This document shows positions 49,373 to 60,674 of a stretch of 64,000 nt of DNA, one piece after another (position 1 is the stretch's first letter; every line of letters begins with the position of its first letter). Location: positions 75,713,435-75,777,434 of the forward strand of contig NC_058338.1 of assembly GCF_905475395.1 (NCBI RefSeq), given 5' to 3'. The notes under the pieces were generated by a model. It saw only the letters and a program-made list of their open reading frames with translations. It was not told the origin of the DNA and ran no database searches. Source of the DNA: Chrysoperla carnea. Lineage: Eukaryota > Arthropoda > Insecta > Neuroptera > Chrysopidae. Both the position numbers and the translations under genes were made by a program.

Positions 49373-49489
49373 ACTTTTTAGTCTCCCAGCACTAAAAAAC
49401 TCTTGTGGAATAAAGTGGTCATACAGGTATATATGCAGTGTAGTTGGATTCGAACTTAATTATTATAAGCTTGGAATTTTTTGTTATCG

Positions 49490-49765
49490 TTTTCTTAAAC
49501 CCCCGAGCAGCGTTTTTTTACAGGCAAAGAAATCTTGCTGTTATAAGTTTGACCGCTGTAGTTATCTGTCTGTTTGACTGTCTGTGGCATCGTATCTACT
49601 AAACGGATGAACCGATTTTTTTTAGTTTTCTTTGAAAGGTTATTTAATCGAGAGTGTTCTTAGATTTGTTCCAAGAAAATTGATTGAGTTTGGAGAGAGA
49701 TACCTACAAGAGAAAACTGCTTTGTCGGGTTTTTTTTAAATTTTGTAAATTTGTTTGTTTTGATG
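49490..49765 (-). repeat. Family B interspersed element, minus strand
   Basis: CTGTCTGTTTGACTGTCTGT, GGCATCGTATCTACTAAACG, GATGAACCGATTTTTT, ATCGAGAGTGTTCTTAG, and the family's CCCCGACAAA-type end near 49725. Intergenic. Confidence 0.65.
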
Positions 49766-51609
49766 TCCTGAATATATTTTAAAAAGTAGCCTAAAATGAA
49801 TCAAGAAATAGCGATTTTTAAGGGGTCAAATACCACTATTTTTGTGGATAATATCAATATTTAATATAAAAGATGAGACAATGCTATAACAACCCTTTCT
49901 AAATACTTTTTCTTTGTGCAAAATTTCATAAACTACAAATCAAAAGTGCTTTTTACGTTATATTCAGGATATCAAAATAAAGGTATTCATCAAACTTTAG
50001 ATCGATTCTTATTAAAAAAACATTGTTGTTACAGCCACGGATTTAGTGAGTATTTCTACAATATTTGAATAATTATACTCGTGTTTGTAACTTACTATAT
50101 ACGCTGATTTGATCCTTTGTTGATGTCAATATAATTGTAAATATATTATCTGTAACGGAGTCAGCCAAATAAAATTTTCAATCTCTAATCATTATAATTT
50201 TTAAATCTATAAAATTTACAACATATATTTATAATAAAAAAATATATATTTAAAGTATTTTTTATGATTACCAAGATTCCAGCCTTGGCTTTTATTTTTG
50301 TAGAATATTAAAATCCATTTATGATATTTCTTTTATAATTTTAATAATTTTCTATTATGATTTTTGTTTAAGGTATATTGCAAACTATAGTGTCACCACC
50401 TGCGAGTACATTAAACGAAGCTATGAGAAAGCTAATTCGGTAATGTAGATAAAATGTGTACGAAAGAATAAGTCTGTATATGTAATTATATTTTCTTTAA
50501 TTTTTTATCAACAATAGTAGTGCAGTAAATAAGTAAAAAAGTATCTCAGAAAATAGTATCTCAGTAAAAAATACTAGTAGGGAAAAAGTCGGAGTGCGGG
50601 AAATTGTGCAAAAAATCAGGTTATTTGAAAAAAAAAGGATTTTAATAAAAATAAAAATAGTGAGTTGCAGTTTGAAACTTTACAAGAAAATACGGTTTTA
50701 TCGCGAAATTATCGCTTTTCCCGTCTTTTATTATCTCGACTTGTATGACTTGCTCAAATTTTTGTACACAAATTTTCTTTACAAAATAATATATCGTTTC
50801 CGTTTAATTTGCGAAATTACAAAAATAGGTGCTTCGAAAAATCCATGCGTGATAGGTAACGAAAATAATTTAAACAAATTTTCTTCGTTTAGATTTGCCC
50901 TAAAACCTCTGCATAATTATTAATATCGTAGATGCATTATGAAACCATTAAAACGCAGAGAAAAGCGGTAATTTAAAAACTATATAGTGTATAGCTTGAG
51001 GTGCATAGTATATATCACCCAGTGTCGTTCATCAACTTTTACAGTTTGAAAATTCCCGTTTTTCCGATTTTTAAATGTTTTTTTTACTCCTATTTTTGCA
51101 TTTTCGCAAATTGTGCAGAAACCTTTTATTATTTTGCAATAAAAATTTCATTTAATTTAATAGTATCTTTCTACACAAAGATACCATTAAAGGCTAAAAT
51201 TTGAGAACCAAAACGGATTTCCTGTGAGTCATATAAGCCGAGGAAGTAAAAGGCAAAAAATTCCAAGTTCTCGGTTTGATTCTACAACCTTGTTCTTTGC
51301 TTCTTCTTTCTTAAGCTCCTTTTTTATCAAGATTCTTTTTTTTTTTTTTTAAATACCTTTTTATTACTATTTTTCTCCTAATTATTTCATTAGAAAACAG
51401 GACGGGAGAACTATTTTAAAATCTTTTGCTTGTACTATAAAATAGTTTTTTGAAAAAAATCTGTTAATATTTTCCTAAGGAAAAAATTATTAACGACGAG
51501 TTTTGACTGTCAAAATTATTCTATTAGTTATATGTAAGAGTAAATAGTAAATTTCTCTTTTGAGTGTGCTTATTAAATAAAAATATATCAAATTTTTATA
51601 AAACCATGG

Positions 51610-52200
51610 TATTCATTTTGTATTATAAACAAATTTTGTAAAAATTATATTGAATCTCTTGAGAATGAACGCAAGTTCGAATCATTTTGAGATCAGATAA
51701 AAAAACTTGTAGTTATACACTAATAATAAAAATATCTTATTATATATTTAAACGAGCAATTCTTGTATATATATATATATCAACGATCTTGGAAATGGCT
51801 CCAACGATTTTCATGAAAATGAGTATGTAGGGGTCTTTTGGGGCGATAAGTCGATCTAGCAAGGTTTCATTTTTAAAAAACGTCGTTTTATCCGTCTTTT
51901 CATGAAAAACTGAAACCGGCAATGCAAATTATAACTCTTCCCGACATCTATGGGTGTATATCGTAGTTAATGAAATACAATGCAAATTATAACTCTTCCT
52001 GACATCTATTGGTGTATATCGTAGTTAATGATTCAAATTGGTATTTGTGTGGAGACATTTAAAACGGTCTTCTATTAGTGATAAAATTTGTGTCTTTTTA
52101 AGAATACCGAGCAAAGCTCGGTCATCCAGATATTTTTATTTATTTATTATAATATAGTATGTACTACCAAAAACCTAATATAAATTCAATTATTAAAAAT
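51610..52200 (-). repeat. Family G repeat, interrupted by the element at 51746-52130
   Basis: Two flanks (about 51645-51745 and 52131-52200) together match the reverse of 26122-26260. Shared blocks include TCTCTTGAGAATGAACGCAA, AAAAAAACTTGTAG, GTATGTACTACCAAAAACCT and AAATTCAAT. Confidence 0.6.
51746..52130 (+). mobile_element. Small non-autonomous element with 3' hairpin, nested in another repeat
   Basis: Starts near AACGAGCAATTCTTGTATAT and ends just after the perfect hairpin ACCGAGCAAAGCTCGGT (52106-52122). It contains a 58-base tandem duplication (51921-51978 and 51979-52029, AATGCAAATTATAACTCTTC). The ends do not fit the canonical CTRR rule. A Helitron-like (Helentron) relative is possible but unproven. 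Confidence 0.55.
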
Positions 52201-53164
52201 ATATCATTCTTTAAAATCTGGTGAAAAATTTATTTCTAATATACCTTAAGCTAAAAGGTTTGAATTTAAAGTTATTGGCATAATTTGTTACTTAATTCTA
52301 AAATAATAATTTGAACAGGTAAATTTTTGAGTGATTTCGATTTTTCATTAAAATAACTTTTCTATACCTGAAAAATAATAAAGTTTAAACCTGTATTTTG
52401 TGCATCCGGTATTTTTATTTAAGAAATATCGTAAATAGAATTTCATATTCTGTTTCCATAGAAATGAATTCTTATAAGTTGACTTTACCCCTTGTATTAT
52501 ACATCGAAAAATATTAAATAAACCACAATTATATTTTTCTTTATAGAATAAAAATATTTGTTCAATTTTTTTTATGTAAATGTAATACTGTAAATATCAA
52601 AAAAAAATTTCGTTCGAATAAAATAATTATTTTTCTACAAATCGAGTATTTTATATTTAATTTAGTTATATATTTGGCACAAGTGCTAAATTTCGGAAAA
52701 TTCTAAAATTATATTAGATTTTTTTATTTAGAAAAATGTCCGTTAATTCATCATATTTAGAATATTTTTTTTGAGATACTATATAATACATTTTTGAATA
52801 TATTCTGACAAATATTTTATGTTTTTAGGTCAAAAACCTTTTAATTTAATGAGAAATTTGTAAAATTTCGTTTATTTTATTTTGCTCCTTTTTATTTATG
52901 ACAAAATATTATTTTATGTCTTTTAAACGTTCAAATGTGTAATAACCATTGTTTTAATGACTTTGGAAAGTTTTATTTTTTTTCCTACTTCATCGAATTC
53001 TTTTGAATCGAAAACTTTTTACTCATTTTCTGGATTTCAGTTCAGTTAAACTTGTTCTCCTTTATATGCAAAATGATTGATTGTGTGATGGATTTTTTTA
53101 ATGGAGTGAAATGCTGACACAATTTTTTAATAATAAAATCTTTGTTTATAATAACAATCAATTA

Positions 53165-53343
53165 TCAATCGAAAAAGTAGAATATCCAATAGCCAGCATT
53201 GAATAACATAAATGATACTGGAAATATAATTCTCGAATATTTATCTATAACATTGACATCTTTGATTTTTGGCATCGACGCTTTCAACACTGATGCTCCA
53301 CGACGTAATGCATGAAACATTTTTGGTCTATTTACTTGATTAC
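53165..53343 (-). CDS. Lcch3: Lcch3 last exon: end of cytoplasmic loop and TM4
   Basis: The acceptor TTTCAG precedes 53343. The exon encodes [18 protein letters not shown] and [20 protein letters not shown], then TM4 and the stop TGA at 53165-53167. The intron before it (53344-54666) contains a hAT-type MITE at 53423-53689. Confidence 0.94.
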
Positions 53344-56300
53344 CTGAAATCAAAATTTGCTCTTTTTATTTATACAATATCGTAAAACACCATGAGCCCA
53401 TAATAAAGCAAAAACTCTAGAACAGGCATGGGCGAGTTATTTTAAGCCAAATTCACCATTGTTATAATTTTATTGTGTGTCTCTTTATCTAAACCCGCAT
53501 TGCTCATAGAGGAAGAAGCGAGACGGGTATACGACTCGATTATCTATCTCAGTTTCTCTAATAGTAATGACATAGATAGAAAAAAAAGTTGTGTCTCCTT
53601 CTTACTCGTATTTTCGATTGTCACTGTCTTACTCGCATTTAAGGTAAAAAGTTCGAGGGATTTCTGTAAGGCTAGTTTGACCATGCCTGCTCTATAACAA
53701 TGCTGGGAAGGCTTTGACTTTGGTCTACACTTTACGACTTTTAACAGGAAAGATATGTTCGGAAGTCATGAAAATAGTTTAAATATTGTCTACCTGTTTA
53801 GAATCTAAACAGAAAAAAGTTTACTGTTGTTAAACGGATTATAAGATGAATTTTAATTTATTATACACATGTCAATGATAAGGTATGGGGTGGGATAATG
53901 TTTTTGGGGATAATTTTGTTTGGTTATTCATTCATCTCTGAATTTCTTTGAGGGTTACTTGAAAGAGTTAAAAGTAATTTTTTGTGTGATTTAAATAATT
54001 AAAAAGACCATTGCTTTTCAGTCTATGAAAATAATTAAATTTATATTACATTATATTTTTTAAATATAATGATAAATATTTTAATTTAAAAAAAATAATA
54101 ATCGGTGGGATACTCTGTATTTACATTGAGTGAGTTTCACCTCAGAACATACCTCTGGTTACTGTCATCGTATGATACAAAAACTACCTGCAGAGTTTAC
54201 TGAGTAAACAGAGTAACCGGTACCCACGAGTGTTCTAGAGGATTAATAAATGTAATAAAGAAAATTGAGTTTTTAAACGTGGATCATGGTATGAAAATTG
54301 AGTTTTTTGCCAAAATTTTTCACGTTCTGTTATTTCTCACGTATTGCGTTGACAATGGCTTTTTATTATTTATGCCTACCACACATAAAAATTGTCGAAA
54401 CACGAATTCTCAGTTTCCATAAACGAGTCACGATTAAAGTTTCAATTTTCTTTTATATTATTTATCAACCCTCTAAAAGACAAAATTTCCTATTTTATTT
54501 TTGATTGGGATATTATTATGGATTCTTTGGGGAAATTTATTTTAAAGGATTTAAAATGTTTCGAATAAAATTAACAAAATTTGCTTGCTTTTGAGTGGAG
54601 CTTTAATTGTGTAGAGTTAATGAAATATGGCAACAAAATGGAATTGACACAATTTTGAAAACTTACCCCTAGCACCACGATAACGTAATCCTGGTGGATA
54701 CCCTCTAGAATTAATACTATAACCACCTGTTCGTGAAATTCTAAAACTAGGTGGAAATTTTGATGGATCAACACTTGTATCATCTATTGTTGTAGCTGAA
54801 CGTGTTGAATTTTGTCGATTTCGTATCGATGCTATTGGACTCATTCTAACATCTTCTAGTTCAATTATATCTTCGGTTGTTTGATATGCGTCTTTCGATT
54901 TGTTATCTGGAAAATTTTTCATTTTTATTTCGTTAAACCAGAAAAATATTATATTTATCAAAACATGTGATATCTTGTCTTATACCCTGGGTTACTACGA
55001 TTACCAATAGCTTATCCCTCATACTTATTATCCTCGAATACCTCATGAATGAATAAAACTGTTTCTTACTTGTAACTTTTTTTTCTTCCGCTTCTTTAGA
55101 TTTTTTACTCTTCTTTTTTGCTCGTGCTCCCCAATAAGTATAATTTACCGCTGCATATTCAAGTAACGCTGCGAATACGAATACGAAACACATAACAAGG
55201 TAAATATCTATGGCTTTTACATAACTAATTCTTGGTAACGAACTTCTAACACCTGTACTAATTGTTGTCATTGTTAAAACTGTTGTTATACCTAAATTTA
55301 AATAAATAAAAAAAGTTAGATGACAATTGATAATTGGAAAGTGCTAATAGAGAAGTTGCATGTTTTTTAATTTTATTTTAATCCGAAAGTTTTCTAAAAA
55401 TTATTAAGAAAATTTAAAACAAATTTTTTTTTCTAATTGATTTTGCATGTAAATTACAATTGAAAATGGTTTATCTAAATTATAAATTGAAACGCCAGTG
55501 ACGTCAACACTCCGTTTTATCAACGCCACTGCACAGAGAAATGATAAAATAACATGCAGAATGCAAAACGGTTTGTCCCTCAACTGTTTTCACTATATTA
55601 CGTAATTCTCGATAGAAACAAACTGAAAAATGTGAATTTAGCGTGATTCCGATTGTCTCACAGCCTCTACGGATGTAAATACGTCACTAACTTTTTTTTA
55701 TTCAAAAATATAACTATTTTTTATTAATATTTAATAAAAAACGGGGAATTATTAATTTAAAAAAAAATTATTTAAATATACCCAAGATTATTTTTTATTC
55801 TTTCATTTATATATGTACTTGTGGCAAAAAAAAAATTAATGTAAGTTCTCTATTGTGCAAATATTTTTATGTTTATGTGTTCTATACTGATTTTGTTTAA
55901 ATATGAGAAGGAAAGAGCTTTTTTTAACCACGTACGTCATTTGAATTAGGTGATCCACTTATAGTGGCACCCTTCCGTCAATTCCTTTAAGTTTCAGCTT
56001 TGCAACCATACTTCCCCCGAAATTCAAAAGCTTTGGTTTCCTGGAAGCTAACTGCCAAGTCATCGGAGAAAATTCGGCGTATCGCCAGTTGGCATCGTTT
56101 ATGGTTAGAACTAGGGCGGTATCTGATGGCCTTCGAACTTCTAATCTTTGTTCTTGATCAATCAAAACATTTCTGGCAAATGCTTTTGCTTCTGTCCGTC
56201 TTGCGACGACCCAATAATCTTACCTCTAACGTACAATACTTAATAAGGGGAAGGCGCAATTGTGCTACTTCGCGAGAATTAAGGAAGCTTTATGGTACAA

Positions 56301-58247
56301 AGTACCGTTTCATTAATCGGGGTTTCAAATTCTTAATTTGAAAAAAAAACTTCTATGAGGTCCTTAAATTAAATTTTACATTTTCTAGAATATCTTTGGA
56401 TCTTACCTAATGCCACACGTGCACTAGTTGCTTCATGATTTATCCAAAATGATACCCATGAAAGCATTACAATTAAACAACTTGGTAGATATGTTTGAAA
56501 TACAAAATAACCAATATTTCGTTGCAATTTAAATGATAATGATAACCGTTGATAAATTCCTGTTGCAAGACTTTCTTTACGATCGTTTGTCTCATAACCA
56601 ATTATTGTAAATTGAGGAAGTTCTGCTTCCTCAACACCACGTACAGGCGTTTCTTTCCAATACATTAATACATCAAGAACTGTGTAACCATCTAAGAAAG
56701 GGGAAAAAATTATAAAAGTATAATACTTTTTTGGTAAACATACTTGAGTGGAAAGTGAACCCTCAGAAAAAAACGTTTTTCAATAATTATTTCGTATTTT
56801 GCATATTTTAGAAAATGTTTGCAATATAATATTTTCTACACCGGTTGGCTTTTTTAAGTTGACAAATGCGTGAAACTCGAAAAATAACTTTTATCGATAA
56901 AAATGCTTCAAGCGAAAAATATTGGTTGTGTGGGATGGCTCATGCTCAATAAAAACCTCACTCTACTCCATAACTGGACATAGATGAACACTTTAAACTG
57001 TTGTTCATTAAAAAAGTAACATTTTCCGTTCGAAACATTTTTTCCGCAAACCGTACAATTTAGGCAAAAACGGACTGAAAATTTTTACCCAAAATTATTT
57101 TTTCGTATCAAAATTGTTATTTCGTATAATTGTTTTTGTGAAATCTAGACACTCTTCGAAAAAATTGTTCAATAAATCGAATAAAAGTGGTTTGTTTTCC
57201 ATAAATTTGTTGACTGATTTGTTTGACCATTTTTGTTGAAATTGAATGAAGAAACGCACAAAAAGCTAAATTTTTGCTATCAATTATTGCCTAAACTATT
57301 TGATTAACAAAACGATGTTTCAAACCAAAAATGTTTGCGTATTTATAAAGAACAACTTTCTAATTTAAAGCGTTTATCTAATGTTCAGTTATGAATCAGA
57401 GTGAAATTTAATTGTACCTGAAAACTGCATCGAATTCTATGCCGGTATAAGATGTGTGCCATTGAGACTAACATTTTTTGTTTAAAGCATTGTACTCGAT
57501 TAAATTTATTTATCGAGTTTCAAGCATATTAAGCATTCTGTATATAAAATTTCCAAAACTTTCAAGTTGTAAATGTTTAAAAATATTATCCAAATTGGAA
57601 TTTGTTTTTAGGAGAAATCTTATATACAATGCCGAAATTATGTAAAGTTAAAAAAGAATTTCGTAATTTCACGAAAATTTCATCTATATAAAAACTCGAT
57701 TTCGACTAAAAAACTTTCTACTTACAACTTTCAATTTCGACTGTACAATTTTGTGAGTCTAATGGATAATAATGTAAATCCATCATACAAGCTAATGTTG
57801 TTGTGAATCGCATTCCATACGTAATACTTCCATCACCATTCAATCGAACAAGTTTATTTCTTTCTGTTACATCATGTAAGAAACTAAAATTTAAAAATAA
57901 ATCATTAAAAATACTATAAGCGCGTCCAGAATTGATTCTAGACATCTGCAGCAAGTAGATTTAAAGCAAAACATCGATAAATGTTTTGCTGTCAAAACAA
58001 GCTTTAATTTTAGGATTATTTAGTTTTCTTTTCTTTTGTTAATTAGCTAACAAGACAAACAATGAGGAGTAGAATGTATGTTTTTATAATTATATACCAA
58101 CCTATTTTTATCATTAGCAAAAAATGTATCAGGTACCCAAATTTTTTCAGCAAAATCACCCGAAAGTGTTAATACTTCTTCGTCATTACTAAATGCAAGT
58201 CGTTCATCCTTCCAATATTGATTTAAATACATTGTGATTGTATAATC
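53165..58247 (-). CDS. Lcch3: GABA-gated chloride channel subunit LCCH3 (beta-like), 5' partial, 6 exons
   Basis: Cys-loop receptor subunit of inhibitory synapses. Exons on the minus strand, 5' to 3': 58102-58247, 57726-57883, 56407-56691, 55070-55291, 54667-54906, 53165-53343; 1230 nt, phase-consistent, 409 residues to TGA 53165-53167. Visible are [23 protein letters not shown], the Cys-loop [15 protein letters not shown] (13 residues between cysteines), [15 protein letters not shown]1 [22 protein letters not shown]2 [17 protein letters not shown]3, a charged TM3-TM4 loop, and TM4 ending YWIFYFFD. The wording around the Cys-loop and TM1-TM2 matches LCCH3 rather than RDL or GRD. Alanine stands at the 2' position of TM2, where RDL resistance mutations fall. 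N-terminal exons are missing from the window as far as I can see. Confidence 0.94.
53423..53689 (+). mobile_element. hAT-type MITE, copy 1
   Basis: Ends are CAGGCATGGGC and CCATGCCTG, inverted. Eight-base flanks CTCTAGAA and CTCTATAA match at 7 of 8 positions, the target duplication length and T/A pattern of hAT elements. It lies in the last Lcch3 intron. No coding capacity is seen. Confidence 0.8.
54667..55291 (-). CDS. Lcch3: Lcch3 exons d-e: rest of TM2, TM3 and TM3-TM4 cytoplasmic loop
   Basis: Exon 55070-55291 completes TM2 ([17 protein letters not shown]), the TM2-TM3 loop and TM3 ([20 protein letters not shown]), then a lysine-rich start of the cytoplasmic loop. Exon 54667-54906 encodes the middle of the loop, with [20 protein letters not shown] and [13 protein letters not shown], segments that look conserved in LCCH3, separated by a variable Ser/Thr/Asn stretch. 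Both exon joints are phase 1. Confidence 0.93.
55346..55742 (+). repeat. Family D interspersed repeat, copy 2
   Basis: Second copy of the repeat at 36841, in the Lcch3 intron between exons c and d and just downstream of the 18S fragment. Blocks: AACGCCAGTGACGTCAACAC, GAGAAATGATAAAATAACAT, AAAACGGTTTGTCCCTCAAC. Confidence 0.65.
55949..56245 (-). pseudogene. Degraded 18S rRNA fragment in an Lcch3 intron
   Basis: On the minus strand the sequence follows the universally conserved middle of small-subunit rRNA in order: TCGTCGCAAGACG, GCATTTGCCA, GATCAAGAACAAAG, TCAGATACCGCCCTAG, TTCTAACCATAAACGATGCC, GGAAACCAAAGCTTTTG, GGGGGAAGTATGGTTGCAAA, GCTGAAACTTAAAGG, AATTGACGGAAGGG. Between these blocks it carries many substitutions that a functional rRNA would not tolerate (the stem after GATGCC is altered). 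It is a short partial copy, not a working gene. The plus-strand reading frame across it is incidental. Upstream homology fades near 56245 and downstream near 55949. Confidence 0.9.
56407..56691 (-). CDS. Lcch3: Lcch3 exon c: loop C region, TM1 and start of TM2
   Basis: The exon encodes [20 protein letters not shown] through TM1 and the short TM1-TM2 linker ([19 protein letters not shown]). It stops inside TM2 at the 4' glycine codon, phase 1. The donor is GTAAGA. A degraded 18S rRNA fragment lies in the intron just downstream. Confidence 0.94.
57726..58247 (-). CDS. Lcch3: Lcch3 exons a-b: ligand-binding domain core and Cys-loop
   Basis: Exon 58102-58247 begins in phase 0 with [19 protein letters not shown] and ends in phase 2 at a GTTGGT donor. 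The loop between LAF and LTLSGDF is short here (SNDEEV); from memory the fly protein has a longer insertion at this point. Exon 57726-57883 starts after TTTTAG, restores Ser, and reads through [11 protein letters not shown] to the Cys-loop and VEIES, ending in phase 1 at GTAAGT. An open frame continues upstream of 57883 but is intron. Confidence 0.93.
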
Positions 58248-59720
58248 CTGTAAAAAGAAATAATGATTAAATTATTAAACAAAGCAATATGTGTACGTTA
58301 GGAGCATAATGATGCAAGTGACATTTTTCTGTTTTTCTGTCGCCAGGAAAAAATTCGTGTTTAAAGATGTAAGAAAAAATTATTTTTATACAATTTTGGG
58401 AATAGCATCCCCAAATGCGAATGTTCACAAAATGATGTTGAATTCGTTTGTCCATTAATTGTCTACTTTTATTCACAATTTTTTAAAATTTTACATCAAT
58501 TTTTTCATACAATTTTTATGTTTTAATAATTTTTTTATTAACTAAAATTAATGTTTGGTAATGCTGGAGTAAAATTTTATTTTTATCATAACTTTGCTTG
58601 GACGGATTGGCAAACAAATATCTTGGGTGGACAGTCCCAAGTTTGCATTTTAGGAAAATTCACATTTGGTAGTGCTGATATCAAATTTTAATGTACTCAA
58701 AATTTAAATTTTATAGTAGGCAAACACAAATTTTGGATGGAAAAAAGTGGATAAACTGTTGACTAATGAATGATATTTGCACTTTGTAAAAATTCGCATT
58801 TTGGTTTTGCCAAAACTTTCAATTAGAGTATGGACATACTCTATGAGACAAACGTTTATGAAAATTGGAGTGTGCTATTTTCACAGAGGTTATTTTTATT
58901 TAAATGAAGTAAGAAGTTGGGAATTATTAAGGAAATTAATTCCAATCGGTATTTCAATCAGTACCTATCGTAGAATTATGTTTTTCCCCATGCCTGACCC
59001 TTGAGAGCGGTTGCGTTAACTAATTCATTGATTTGTCTTGCTAATATACATTTTTATGGCTAAAATGACATGAAAAATGATTTTAAAATGAGTAATTTGG
59101 GAACTATGTTCCTCATCGAACGATATTTGTTTGCTGGTTGGGAATTAAAACCAAAAAAAATGCAACAGATACCAAAAACCGACATCTAAATTTCAGGAAA
59201 CCGAAACTTGTTCAATCGATTCAGGTTGCCATGAGAAAATGCAAAAATCTTTTTATAACTGTCAATTTGTATTTTTTATCCAAATTTTAGGTTTTATCAT
59301 TTAACAAAATTGAGTTATGAAAGTTATCAAAAGTTAAACAAAACGGAGATAATTTAAATTAAGTGCAATGCAATTTTTATGTTATGTCATAATAAATATC
59401 CTGATCAAACCAAACGAAATGTATTCACATATTGGGTTACTAAAACAGAAGTCTTTTTAAACTAATATTACAATTATTTCATACAGTAAAAACTAAAAGT
59501 AGCTATAAAAGTAATACTTTAAATTTTTAGAAAAATGTGTTGTAAATAAAAAAAAGTAAGCGCTACATTTATAATGTACCAAGGTACGAAAAAAAGATAG
59601 TTCATCTCACGTTCTTTTTTATTTTTGGAGATGGGATGTGCAATATTAAACTTCTCTTATTGAAATTAGCTAGGGATGAAGCAGGTCTAGCCAGTCAGAA
59701 TGATTGTGTTTACTTTAAAC

Positions 59721-60020
59721 CAGCCATGGGCAAACGTGGCTTAGAGGAGACACTCATACTTCTGTATCTAAAATAAAAGTAAGACAGTGACAACCTAACC
59801 AGTGAGAACCAAAAATACGAGTAAGACAGAGAGACAACATTTTTTTACCTATTTCATTACTATAAGAGAAACTGAGATAGGTAGACGAGTCGTATACCGG
59901 TCTCTCTTCCTCCTCTATGAGCAATGTGGACTTGGATAAAGAGAAACACAATAAAGTTTATGGCACCCAATAAAGTTATAACAATGGTGACTTCGACTTA
60001 AAATAACTCGCCCATGCCTG
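59721..60020 (-). mobile_element. hAT-type MITE, copy 2
   Basis: An inverted relative of the element at 53423, sharing GGCGAGTTATTTTAAG and ACCATTGTTATAA near one end and the CTCTTCCTCCTCTATGAGC region inside. The 8-base flanks CTTTAAAC and CTTTAAAA match at 7 of 8 positions. Confidence 0.8.
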
Positions 60021-60674
60021 CTTTAAAAGAAACATTAGGTGCCATACCCACTTAATTCGGTGTCAGGACTTATATGATTGTAGTTGAAATCGTGGCCCCC
60101 TGTAAAAATGTTGTATACTCGTTTTCTCATTTGACGGTAACAATTACACATACTTGTTATTCACTTTATAAAGTGACAATAATGATTATAACTATCATGT
60201 ACCTACCTACACAATACTTACAACTTAAAAGTTATATATACCACCATAGAGAGATATATAGGTGATGTGTTAGGTAATAACTAACCTATATTTTATCGAC
60301 CATGACCTATAATAATTTACTTGTTAGAAGGGCGTGAATGAATCATCAACCCATCCACAACCAACAACCATCATCCATCTCTCTATCTCTTACATTATTG
60401 TTGTATTATCATTTCTTATGTTATATTTTTATATATGCATCAACTATAAAACTGTTGTATAGTTTAAATCGTTCGAAGGTTCATCGTTTAACGATCATAA
60501 TAATGTAGAAAGTAAGTATCGCATAGAAGAATATTCGTTTATTGTTAGTTAACAGTATATTTAATGCAAATTTTCTGATATGAATTTCGATATAAAAACA
60601 TTATAAATGATTTTACAAAGATTTATTATTAGGGAGTAATTTTGTAACCTATTTTATCAGCGCACTATATAAAA

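Larger units (their letters stand above)
40949..53164. other. Intergenic region between Lcch3 and LRP4
   Basis: It should contain the LRP4 promoter and 5' UTR just above 40948 and the Lcch3 3' UTR just below 53165. Otherwise it holds the repeats listed separately. No RNA gene or further protein gene is supported. Confidence 0.45.

Noticed and set aside
56000..56341. 113-codon plus-strand frame
   Set aside because: It is the antisense of the 18S rRNA fragment and its flank.
53165..58247. RDL or GRD identity for the Cys-loop receptor
   Set aside because: Wording such as [25 protein letters not shown] and [11 protein letters not shown] fits LCCH3; RDL would have a different loop and TM2-TM3 sequence.
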